DNA of 22,708 bases. It comes from Methanobacterium sp. GTDB lineage: Archaea; Methanobacteriota; Methanobacteria; Methanobacteriales; Methanobacteriaceae. Below the pieces are notes generated by a model. That model was given only the letters and a program-made list of their open reading frames with translations. It had not been told where the DNA came from and made no database searches. The translations under genes were made by a program, and so were the position numbers. This document shows, piece after piece, positions 15,421 through 22,708 of the stretch. Location of the stretch: the NCBI GenBank assembly GCA_003151535.1, contig PLXT01000143.1, positions 1,222-23,929 of the forward strand, written 5' to 3'. Positions within the stretch are counted from its first letter, which is position 1. Every line of letters starts with the position of its first letter.

Positions 15421-15909
15421 TTAATTGATATCAACTTTGTGTTTTTCTTCCATTAATTTAGGAAGTGTAACTGTCAAAATTGAGTCATTGAACTTAGCTG
15501 TGGCGCCTTTTATATTTATTTTGGACGGTAAGCTTATGGATCGTTTTGTTTCTCCATAATTCCTTTCTTTTTTAATATAACTAGCTCCTTCTTCGTTTAT
15601 TTCATCTTCGAATTTTGCTGTTATGTCTATGCTATCCTCTGCAATATCTATGTCAATATCTTCCTTCTTAACACGGGACAGATCTGTAATTATTATTATT
15701 GAAGTTTCAGTTTCCATAATGTCAGCTAGTGGTTTTTGCATAGACGATGTGTAATCAGATAAACTTTTACCTAATTCTTCTTGTTTATCTCTGATTGTGC
15801 TTACAATGTCACTCAACCGGTTTTCTGTGCGTTTATTCTCTTCTTTAGTCTCTTCCTGGGTTTCATTGCTTTCAGTACCCATTACAATGGGTGTGTCTTT
15901 ATCAACCAT
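15421..15909 (-). CDS. Small heat shock protein (Hsp20/alpha-crystallin family)
   Basis: 162 residues. An ATP-independent chaperone that holds unfolding proteins in oligomers. The alpha-crystallin domain is at about 68-155: ETSIIIITDLSRVKKEDIDI, then YIKKERNYGETKRSISLPSK (the conserved ERxYGxFxRxxxLP region, here with T for F), and the final strand with ILTVTLPK. A C-terminal VDIN resembles the I-x-I tail motif only weakly. The N-terminal 60 residues are acidic and polar with many Glu/Thr. A TTG five codons upstream is in frame, but GGAGGT lies five bases before the ATG at 15909, so I start there. A TATA-like TTTATAAATA (- strand, 15951-15960) is well placed for a short leader. Confidence 0.9.
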   Translation of the reverse strand: MVDKDTPIVMGTESNETQEETKEENKRTENRLSDIVSTIRDKQEELGKSLSDYTSSMQKPLADIMETETSIIIITDLSRVKKEDIDIDIAEDSIDITAKFEDEINEEGASYIKKERNYGETKRSISLPSKINIKGATAKFNDSILTVTLPKLMEEKHKVDIN

Positions 15910-15950
15910 TTCATTTACCTCCAATATAAAAATTTTATTTGTCTCAAAAT

Positions 15951-15960
15951 TATTTATAAA
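15951..15960 (-). promoter_or_regulatory. Putative Hsp20 promoter (TATA box)
   Basis: Read on the - strand, TTTATAAATA lies about 42 bases before the Hsp20 ATG, giving a predicted leader of about 18 bases that holds GGAGGT. The other part of the spacer up to 16149 shows nothing clear. Confidence 0.4.
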
Positions 15961-16149
15961 TTAATTTAGGGCTTTCTTTGCCTTATATTTAATTTCTCGT
16001 ACCATCATTTAGTTTTTCCCTTTAAATTTCCTGTCAACTTCTTGTATTCCATCCACTTATCATGTCTCTCATCATATTGATAATCTAATATAGTATCAAG
16101 TAAATCAGTATATTATTTGATATGAGTTATGGTGATTGTATTGTAAAAG

Positions 16150-17598
16150 CTATTTTGAAGAATTTTCATTGTCTAAATTTTGATACCAACCTTTACTGTT
16201 AGCTCCAGTTAACTTAGGAAGTATAAAACTTCTTAAAACAGTTTGTAACATTACCTTAACCATATATCTATGTTTTAGAAGATATCTGGGTCGTGTATAG
16301 AATTTTAGATAAGCTTTAGCTAGTTTCCTTTCAACCATTTTTTTGCTCAAGCCAATTTCACTATATTTCAATATAGGTTTCAGCACTGTGTATTTATTCC
16401 ATTCATCGTTGTCTATTAAATTTTTTTCAATTAGATCATCGTAGATGGGAGTGCCAGGAAATGGGGTTAAAATTGAATACTGACAGTAGTCTGAATCAAG
16501 TTTGGTTGAAAAATCTATGGTTTTATCCATATCATCCTCGGTTTCACCAGGATATCCAAGTATAAATGAAGTTAAAACATTCAAATTAACATCTTTAGCT
16601 ACCCTAACCGCGTCTTCAACATTTTTAAGAGTTATCCCTTTTTTCATGAGGTCTAATATACGTTGTGATCCAGATTCTACTCCATAGTAAATTGTACTTA
16701 ATCCAGAACTTTTTAAATTTTCAAGTAGATCCTTATCTACCCTGTCAACTCTTGAAGACGCAACAAAACTAATATCTAAATCTCTAGCTTTGATTTCATC
16801 TGCAATTCCACTTGCTCTCTTCTTATTGAGCATGAATGTATCATCCATGAAGCCTATATCGTTTATGTGATATGTATCTATTAACTCTTCAATTTCATCC
16901 ACAACATTGTTCGGACTTCTGGATCTGAACTTTTTGCCCATGATTAACGATGATGAGCAATAATTACAGTTGTATACACAACCCCTGCTAGTTATTATTC
17001 CTCCTGTTTGATCTTGGGTTGCATCGTAGTCACTAAAAGGTACAAGATGTCGGGCTGGAAACGGAATCGAGTCCAGATCTTTTATGAGTGGTCTTTTTTC
17101 TGTTGTCTTTAATTTTCCATCACTTGAATCCCTGTACACTATTCCCTTGATGTCATCAATATTATGATTATTTTTGGTTTTATGATCAGCCAATTCAACA
17201 ATTGTTTCTTCACCTTCACCCATCACCACCACATCTAGATATTCTGAACCTTTTAATGTTTCATATGGCATGAATGTGGTATGAGGGCCTCCAATTACGG
17301 TTAAAACATTGGGTAAAATGTTTTTAATTTGTTCCAAATACTTTAATGCACTTTTAATTGTAGATGTTCCTGCTGTGACACCTACCATTGGAGGATTTAT
17401 TTTTTCTATTTGTTTAGCTACTTCCTCATAACCCTGCTGCAAAAGATCATCATCGATTATTTTTACACTGTAGGATTCATTCTCTAATGATGATGCCAAG
17501 TACATAAGATTTAAAGGTGGAGTTATGAAACCAAGCGCATTTTTGACTGCATTTTCATCATACGGATTTATTAACACCACATCAATGTTTTTATTCAT
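16150..17598 (-). CDS. B12-binding-domain radical SAM protein
   Basis: 482 residues. The N-terminal cobalamin-binding-like Rossmann domain (about 1-150) begins VVLINPYDENAVKN and includes TPPLNLMYLAS, VIGGPHTTFMP and VVMGEGEETIVEL. The radical SAM domain follows, with SRGCVYNCNYCSS carrying C207, C211 and C214 for the 4Fe-4S cluster, then FMDDTFMLNKKRA and the late GYPGETEDDM. The architecture matches the BchE/P-methylase-type Elp3/MiaB-like family. The usual cobalamin-ligand motif DxHxxG is not seen at its normal place, where IIDDDLLQQG stands, so cobalamin may bind base-off without a His ligand or not at all. Substrate unknown; methylation or cyclisation of a lipid or cofactor is possible. 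It diverges from valS. Confidence 0.88.
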   Translation of the reverse strand: MNKNIDVVLINPYDENAVKNALGFITPPLNLMYLASSLENESYSVKIIDDDLLQQGYEEVAKQIEKINPPMVGVTAGTSTIKSALKYLEQIKNILPNVLTVIGGPHTTFMPYETLKGSEYLDVVVMGEGEETIVELADHKTKNNHNIDDIKGIVYRDSSDGKLKTTEKRPLIKDLDSIPFPARHLVPFSDYDATQDQTGGIITSRGCVYNCNYCSSSLIMGKKFRSRSPNNVVDEIEELIDTYHINDIGFMDDTFMLNKKRASGIADEIKARDLDISFVASSRVDRVDKDLLENLKSSGLSTIYYGVESGSQRILDLMKKGITLKNVEDAVRVAKDVNLNVLTSFILGYPGETEDDMDKTIDFSTKLDSDYCQYSILTPFPGTPIYDDLIEKNLIDNDEWNKYTVLKPILKYSEIGLSKKMVERKLAKAYLKFYTRPRYLLKHRYMVKVMLQTVLRSFILPKLTGANSKGWYQNLDNENSSK

Positions 17599-17656
17599 TT
17601 TTTTAACCTTTTTTTTAAATAGTCTATCAAAAAAAATTAATCTACATTTAGGAGGG

Positions 17657-17664
17657 TATAAACT
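17657..17664 (-). promoter_or_regulatory. Putative promoter of the radical SAM gene
   Basis: Read on the - strand, AGTTTATA lies about 60 bases before the start codon. Called by eye in a very AT-rich spacer. Confidence 0.25.
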
Positions 17665-17995
17665 ATAATAGATAATTTGTTTTTTTGTTTTAATATAAAT
17701 TGCTAAAAAAGTTTTAACGTAACCTTCAAATAATAATATATTTTTTTTTATTTTTAAAAGTTATTTCAAAGTTATAATCACTAGAAGTTGTGAAATTTAA
17801 TTATTAGATAAGTCCTATTAATTTAATAAAAAAATAAATATCATCTAAAACACTAAGACTAATTAAGTTTAAAATATAAGTGTTAATGTGGTAAAACGCT
17901 ACAACATGGACAACGAATCATTCAAAAGAATGTATTTATAAATTTATGTTGTCATGAATTGGCTCAAAATATAATTTAATTAACAAGACATGAAC

Positions 17996-18013
17996 ATTTA
18001 TAGATCTATAAAT
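17996..18013. repeat. 18-bp perfect palindrome in the radical SAM/valS spacer
   Basis: ATTTATAGATCTATAAAT is its own reverse complement. Its left arm ATTTATAGAT recurs as a direct repeat at 18030-18039, 34 bases further on, and that copy holds a TATA-like TTTATAGA about 70 bases before the valS start. The 509-bp spacer (17599-18107) also has a small CATTC/GAATG hairpin (17919-17932) set inside an outer ACAACAT/ATGTTGT pair (17901-17907 and 17946-17952). I see no gene in the spacer. Confidence 0.5.
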
Positions 18014-18107
18014 CACAAATAAATATAAAATTTATAGATTGAATAATTATTTTACAAAACTGAAAAAAAAATTACCTATTTTGGATTTATATTAAGAGGA
18101 GAATTAG

Positions 18108-20774
18108 ATGAGCAACGATAACATACCAGCTGATTATGATCACTTGAAAGAAGGGGAATGGCAGAATAAATGGGAAGAAGATCATGTATACAAGTTTATA
18201 GGTGATGGTACACGTCCAAGGTATATTATAGATACACCACCACCATACCCAACCGGTTCAATACATATAGGACATGTTTTAAACTGGACATTTATCGATA
18301 TGATTGCCCGTTTTAAACGTATGGCCGGTTATGATGTCATGTTTCCACAGGGTTGGGACTGTCATGGACTTCCAACAGAGGTAAAAGTCGAAGAGATACA
18401 CAATATTAGAAAGAATGATGTATCCCGTGATGAATTCCGTAAAATGTGTATAGACCTCACTCATGAAAATATTAATCAGATGAAAAGTCAGATGCAATCA
18501 CTTGGTTTTTCACAGGACTGGTCAAGGGAATTTGTGACCATGACACCAGAGTACCGTGCTAAAACACAACTATCGTTCCTAGAACTTTACAATAAAGAAT
18601 TGATATACAGAGCAGTTCATCCAGTTAACTGGTGTCCACGTTGTGAAACAGCAATAGCCTTTGCAGAAGTGGATTATAATGATAATAAAACAAATTTGAA
18701 TTATCTTGAATTTCCTGAAACAGAAGGCAATGGCAAAGTGATTATAGCAACCACCAGACCAGAATTATTATCTGCCTGTGTAGCCGTTGTTGTACATCCC
18801 GAAGACCAACGTTATAAACATCTGGAGGGAAAAAATGTTGAAGTACCACTCTACAACAGACCAGTGAAGATTATAACCGACACAGATGTTGATCCTGAAT
18901 TCGGTACAGGAGCTGTTATGATATGTTCCTTTGGTGACAAAACAGATGTATCATGGGTTAACAGATATGGATTAAATATAATAGAAGCTATAGACGAAAC
19001 AGGAAAGATGAAGGAAGTTTCCGGTAAGTATAAGGGACTATCCATTCCAGAATGTAAAACCGCTATTATTGAAGACCTTAAAGCTGATGGATGTTTAACA
19101 AAACAAGAACCAGTCGATCAAAATGTTGGTCTCTGCTGGAGATGCAAAACTCCAATAGAGATACTGGTAAAAAAACAGTGGTTTGTGGCAGTAAATAAAC
19201 TCGAAAAACAAATACAGGAAACAACAGAAGAAATTGATTGGATTCCTGAGCATATGAAGATAAGACTATTGAACTGGGCAGGTTCCATGGATTGGGACTG
19301 GTGTATATCAAGGCAGAGATTGTTTGCAACACCAATACCAGTATGGTACTGTAACAACTGTGGAAAAGTAAAGTTGCCAGATCCTGAGGATCTTCCAGTG
19401 GACCCCTCAATAGAAAACCCACCAAATATTTGTGAATGTGGATGCAATGATTTTACAGGAGAATATGATGTTCTCGATACTTGGATGGACAGTTCAATAA
19501 CTCCAATGGTCATTGCTGGTTGGCCATCACCAGAGTATAAAAAATATTATCCAGCTGATCTCAGACCACAAGGACACGACATAATAAGGACTTGGGCATT
19601 TTACACATTATTAAGATGTAAAGCACTAACAGATAAAAAACCATTTAATAGAATAGTTGTAAATGGTATGGTCTTTGGAGAGGACGGACATAAAATGAGT
19701 AAATCCCGTGGTAATGTAATCGCTCCAGAGGCTGTTATCGACGAATATGGTGCAGATAGCATTAGACTGTGGTCCGCAAACAGCGTACCTGGATCAGATA
19801 TTCCTTTCGACTGGAAGGATGTCAAAAATGGATATAAGTTTCTTAGAAAATTTTGGAACGCATTCAGATTCATAAACATACATATAGAAGAATATCAACT
19901 GGACGAGGTAGCTGCATTTGAAAACCTAAACCCCATGGACAACTGGATACTTTCAAAACTAAACCATCTAGTTGTTGATGTAACAGAAAACCTTGAAAAA
20001 TATAACTTTGCAGACGCTAGAAATAGCATACAAGCATTTATATGGCATGATTTCTGTGATGAATACATAGAAGCTGTTAAATATCGTCTTTACACCGATT
20101 CAGAGGATCTTCAAGGATCAAAGGACGCTGCAAGGTACACATTAAAAACAGTAATCTCAACATCGCTGAAACTATTATCACCCATAACACCACATTTTAC
20201 CGAGGAAGTTAATCACTACCTTGAAAATGGTGATGAAAGCATACATAACCAAGCATGGCCATTGCCTGTAAATGAACTGATGGACAAAAAAGCTGAAAAA
20301 CTTGGAGAAATAGCTGTCAGTATCATAGGAGATATTAGAAGATTTAAATCAGCTACAGGAAGACCATTAAACATTCCCATAACATCTGCAACCATTTATA
20401 CTTCAGAACCTGAATTACATCGTGTATTAAAATTACTAGAATCCGATATAACCGGTACAACAAGGATCAAAAATCTTAATATTGAAATGGGTAAACCCGA
20501 TGTTAAAGAGAGAGTTGTCGAGTTAACACCTGTAATGTCAAAGATAGGACCTGAATTTAAGAAAGATGCACCAATTATTGTAAAATATCTACAGACCAAC
20601 GATCCCAATGAAATAGCTGAAACCCTTGAAAAGGAAGGAGAAATAATTATAGAAGGCCATAAATTAACAGAGGATTATGTTACCGACCGAAAGATAATTG
20701 TTGGAAGTTCAGGTGAGAAGGTTGAGATATTCCATTCTGAAGAATTGGACATTGTACTGGAGATAGTGATCTAA
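18108..20774 (+). CDS. valS: Valyl-tRNA synthetase (ValS)
   Basis: 888 residues, a class Ia synthetase that charges tRNA-Val. The HIGH motif is at 53-56 (PTGSIHIGH) and KMSKS at 529-533 (DGHKMSKSRGN). The inserted editing (CP1) domain, which clears Thr-tRNA-Val, has TTRPELLSACVAVVVHPEDQ. Zinc-finger-like cysteine pairs appear as CPRC, CWRCKTP, CNNCG and CECGC. The C-terminal anticodon-binding helices (WHDFCDEYIEAVKYRLY) are present, and the end is shorter than bacterial ValS without the long coiled coil. The ATG follows GAGGAGA at 18096-18102. The stop overlaps the aroA start by one base (TAATG), so translation of aroA is coupled. Confidence 0.97.
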   Translation: MSNDNIPADYDHLKEGEWQNKWEEDHVYKFIGDGTRPRYIIDTPPPYPTGSIHIGHVLNWTFIDMIARFKRMAGYDVMFPQGWDCHGLPTEVKVEEIHNIRKNDVSRDEFRKMCIDLTHENINQMKSQMQSLGFSQDWSREFVTMTPEYRAKTQLSFLELYNKELIYRAVHPVNWCPRCETAIAFAEVDYNDNKTNLNYLEFPETEGNGKVIIATTRPELLSACVAVVVHPEDQRYKHLEGKNVEVPLYNRPVKIITDTDVDPEFGTGAVMICSFGDKTDVSWVNRYGLNIIEAIDETGKMKEVSGKYKGLSIPECKTAIIEDLKADGCLTKQEPVDQNVGLCWRCKTPIEILVKKQWFVAVNKLEKQIQETTEEIDWIPEHMKIRLLNWAGSMDWDWCISRQRLFATPIPVWYCNNCGKVKLPDPEDLPVDPSIENPPNICECGCNDFTGEYDVLDTWMDSSITPMVIAGWPSPEYKKYYPADLRPQGHDIIRTWAFYTLLRCKALTDKKPFNRIVVNGMVFGEDGHKMSKSRGNVIAPEAVIDEYGADSIRLWSANSVPGSDIPFDWKDVKNGYKFLRKFWNAFRFINIHIEEYQLDEVAAFENLNPMDNWILSKLNHLVVDVTENLEKYNFADARNSIQAFIWHDFCDEYIEAVKYRLYTDSEDLQGSKDAARYTLKTVISTSLKLLSPITPHFTEEVNHYLENGDESIHNQAWPLPVNELMDKKAEKLGEIAVSIIGDIRRFKSATGRPLNIPITSATIYTSEPELHRVLKLLESDITGTTRIKNLNIEMGKPDVKERVVELTPVMSKIGPEFKKDAPIIVKYLQTNDPNEIAETLEKEGEIIIEGHKLTEDYVTDRKIIVGSSGEKVEIFHSEELDIVLEIVI

Positions 20775-22045
20775 TGGAACTTAGGGTTCAAGCAGCTGAA
20801 AGAATTGATGGTACTGTTAAAGCACCTCCTTCAAAAAGCTACACCCATAGAGCATTTATTATGGCTTTCCTTGCTGAAGGTGTTTCAACAATAAAAGACC
20901 CACTGTATTCTGAAGATACACTAGCATCCCTAAATTCATGTCAAGCATTTGGATCCCATGTTAATAAGCAAAATAACTACAGCAAGATAACTGGTGTTAA
21001 TGGAAAGCCCAAAACACCAGAGAATGTTCTTGACCTTAAAAATTCAGGGACTACACTACGAATCTTAACTAGTGTAGCATCACTAGCCGAAGGATACACA
21101 GTTTTAACAGGTGACAGATCACTTAGAACCCGTCCCATGCAAGATTTGATCGATGCACTATTACCACTAGGCGTGTCTGCATTTTCAACCAGAAACAATG
21201 GAAAACCTCCAATCATTATAAAAAGTGGATTTAAAGGTGGAAAAACATATATTAATGGAAATGTTAGTTCACAATACATATCATCCATATTAATGGCTGC
21301 ACCCTATGCAGAAAATTGTGTTGATCTTAATGTTAAAGGCAATTTTATATCAAAACCCTACGTTGATATGACACTAGATCTTATGGAAAAATTCAATGTT
21401 AAGGTGGACTACGAAAGAACAAATAATTCATTCCATGTAGAACCCCAAATGTACAGATCAAAAAATTACACTGTCGAAGGGGATTATTCATCTGCATCAT
21501 ATTTAATTGCAGCTGCAGCTTCAATGAATTCAAATCTAACCATTAAAAATTTGGCAAGTCACTCTAAACAGGGTGATAAACTCATTTTGGAAATAGTTAA
21601 GGATATGGGTTGTGAAGTTAAAGTTAAAAATAATGAGGTTAAGATAGTTGGACAGGGAAGCCTCAAAGGAATAGAAGTAAACCTCCAAAATGCCCCTGAC
21701 CTTCTTCCCACTGTTGCAGCATTAGGTGCCATGGCAGATGGTACAACAGAGATTACTGGAGTCGAACACGCACGTTTCAAGGAAACAGACAGAATTCATA
21801 CATGTGCTCTTGAACTATCCAAACTAGGAGTTGCGCTTAGTGAAAAGAAAGATGGTCTCACAATAAATGGAGGAGTTCATGGAGGAGTTGTAAAATCACA
21901 TATGGACCACAGGCTCGCCATGGCATTTTATATTATAGGACTTAAAGTTGATAACATAAAAATAGAGGATGCCTCTGTATACAATGTTTCCTTCCCAGAC
22001 TTCCCCAATATCATTAAAAAATTAACAACAGGAAATGGAACATGA
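20774..22045 (+). CDS. aroA: 3-phosphoshikimate 1-carboxyvinyltransferase (AroA, EPSP synthase)
   Basis: 423 residues. It joins phosphoenolpyruvate to shikimate 3-phosphate in aromatic amino-acid synthesis. The substrate-binding motifs are in order: PPSKSYTHRAFIMA near the start, LKNSGTTLRIL, LTGDRSLRTRPMQDL, GNVSSQYISSILMAAPY, and the late ETDRIHTCALEL, SHMDHRLAMAF and FPDFPNII. It has the two-domain inverted repeat typical of the family. The ATG overlaps the valS stop; the TGA overlaps the next gene's ATG. ValS, AroA and the small GTPase thus form one coupled unit, though their jobs are not obviously related. Confidence 0.96.
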   Translation: MELRVQAAERIDGTVKAPPSKSYTHRAFIMAFLAEGVSTIKDPLYSEDTLASLNSCQAFGSHVNKQNNYSKITGVNGKPKTPENVLDLKNSGTTLRILTSVASLAEGYTVLTGDRSLRTRPMQDLIDALLPLGVSAFSTRNNGKPPIIIKSGFKGGKTYINGNVSSQYISSILMAAPYAENCVDLNVKGNFISKPYVDMTLDLMEKFNVKVDYERTNNSFHVEPQMYRSKNYTVEGDYSSASYLIAAAASMNSNLTIKNLASHSKQGDKLILEIVKDMGCEVKVKNNEVKIVGQGSLKGIEVNLQNAPDLLPTVAALGAMADGTTEITGVEHARFKETDRIHTCALELSKLGVALSEKKDGLTINGGVHGGVVKSHMDHRLAMAFYIIGLKVDNIKIEDASVYNVSFPDFPNIIKKLTTGNGT

Positions 22046-22515
22046 GAAAAAAAGAGCTTAAAATTGTGGTATTAGGATCCTATAACTCTGGAAAAACAAC
22101 CACCCTCGAGAACATATGCCAAAAAAAAGCTAAAATAGAATATAATGGTACAACCATAGCTCTTGACTATGGAAACACCATAATAGAAGGTGAAAAAATT
22201 CATATATTTGGATCACCGGGCCAGGAAAGATTTGAATTTATGAGGAAAATATTATCACAAGGACTCGACGGTGCAATAGTTGTGATTGACAGTTCAAAGG
22301 GAATAAGTAAAGTAGACGAAACCATACTAAAAAAATTAAATATCAAAGATGTTCCATACGTTCTATTTGCAAACAAACAAGATATTAACTCTTGTGCAAT
22401 AGAACATCATATCATAAAACCAGAAACACCCATAATACCCACAGTAGCAACAAGCGGAAAGGGTGTGGAAGATGGATTGTTAACACTTCTACAAATGATT
22501 AAAAATAAACCTTAA
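22042..22515 (+). CDS. Small GTPase of the CvnD/MglA-like prokaryotic group
   Basis: 157 residues, a compact Ras-fold P-loop protein. G1 is GSYNSGKTT (12-20), a possible G2 threonine is T37/T38, G3 is FGSPGQERF (56-64), G4 is NKQD (111-114) and G5 TSGKG (137-141). The usual Asp of the DxxG motif is Gly57 here. As far as I recall, archaeal and actinobacterial relatives (the CvnD-type group, which work with roadblock/LC7 proteins) show the same FGxPGQ pattern, so it is probably a family trait. No lipid-modification site or membrane helix is seen. The ATG overlaps the aroA TGA (ATGA). The cellular process it controls is unknown. Confidence 0.85.
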   Translation: MRKKELKIVVLGSYNSGKTTTLENICQKKAKIEYNGTTIALDYGNTIIEGEKIHIFGSPGQERFEFMRKILSQGLDGAIVVIDSSKGISKVDETILKKLNIKDVPYVLFANKQDINSCAIEHHIIKPETPIIPTVATSGKGVEDGLLTLLQMIKNKP

Positions 22516-22624
22516 AAAAAATATGGATATAATACTTGTCTTACCATTGCTATGAATTATTATCTATGAATATCCTGGCTAAACTCTAATCAAAATAATA
22601 GCTACTAGTTTTACTCATCAAAAA

Positions 22625-22645
22625 GTCTTTATATTTCATATATAT
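22625..22645 (+). promoter_or_regulatory. Possible promoter near the window end
   Basis: TTTATATTTCATATATAT lies about 30-40 bases before a possible ATG at 22670. Called by eye. Confidence 0.3.
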
Positions 22646-22669
22646 CCAGTTATCACTATTCTAATTAGC

Positions 22670-22708
22670 ATGTTTCAAAAGTCCTATAGAGAATTTCTAT
22701 TAACCTCA
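22670..22708 (+). CDS. Possible start of a further gene (partial)
   Basis: An ATG at 22670 opens a frame that runs to the window edge as MFQKSYREFLLTS. It follows a TATA-like region at a distance that would give a short leader, but has no clear ribosome-binding site. Thirteen codons are too few to name or to be sure it is coding. Confidence 0.25.
   Translation, partial: MFQKSYREFLLTS

Noticed and set aside
17599..18107. A T-box or other riboswitch before valS
   Set aside because: T-boxes are bacterial, and no T-box core or terminator/antiterminator pair is visible; only short inverted repeats are seen.

Overview
The window looks like an AT-rich chromosomal segment of a methanogenic archaeon, most likely of the order Methanobacteriales (a Methanobacterium-like genome). 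This rests on an archaeal NAC protein, an archaeal-type PheT, separate SecF and SecD with SecF first, a PyrI regulatory subunit, a ValS followed by AroA, A/T-rich TATA-like promoters, GGTGAT/GGAGGT ribosome-binding sites and oligo-T terminators. The assignment comes from recognising protein families, not from a database search.

Region 1 (1-3467, + strand) is a gap-free run: the end of a PUA-domain protein, NAC, a calcineurin-type metallophosphoesterase, a Zc3h12a-like (NYN/PIN) ribonuclease with a duplicated C-terminal unit, and a membrane-anchored protein with a GGDD cyclase/GGDEF/Cas10-palm-like domain. The last three together are the best candidate here for an undescribed system: a possible nucleotide-making enzyme, a phosphodiesterase and a ribonuclease, tied to a co-translational factor. 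Region 2 (3528-7333, + strand) has a small anchored Thr/Asn-rich protein and the arginine genes argJ, argB and argC, each with its own spacer; a perfect 20-bp palindrome sits before argB. Region 3 (7623-11681, + strand) has a flavodoxin, overlapping secF-secD, pyrI and a YjbQ-family protein.

Region 4 (11708-17598, mostly - strand) has pheT, a histidine-rich small membrane protein, a decayed stretch of about 1.2 kb, a DUF5654-like membrane protein (+), an Hsp20 and a radical SAM protein. The decayed stretch holds a tyrosine-recombinase N-terminal remnant (13948-14178, +) and a KaiB-like pseudogene (14408-14741, -) with one nonsense codon and one frameshift. Neither is an intact open frame.

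Region 5 (17599-22708, + strand) starts with a 509-bp divergent spacer holding a perfect 18-bp palindrome and a repeated half-site. It continues with valS, aroA and a small GTPase, which overlap by 1-4 bases and so form one translationally coupled unit, and ends with the possible first codons of another gene. No tRNA, rRNA, CRISPR array or intact mobile element was seen.
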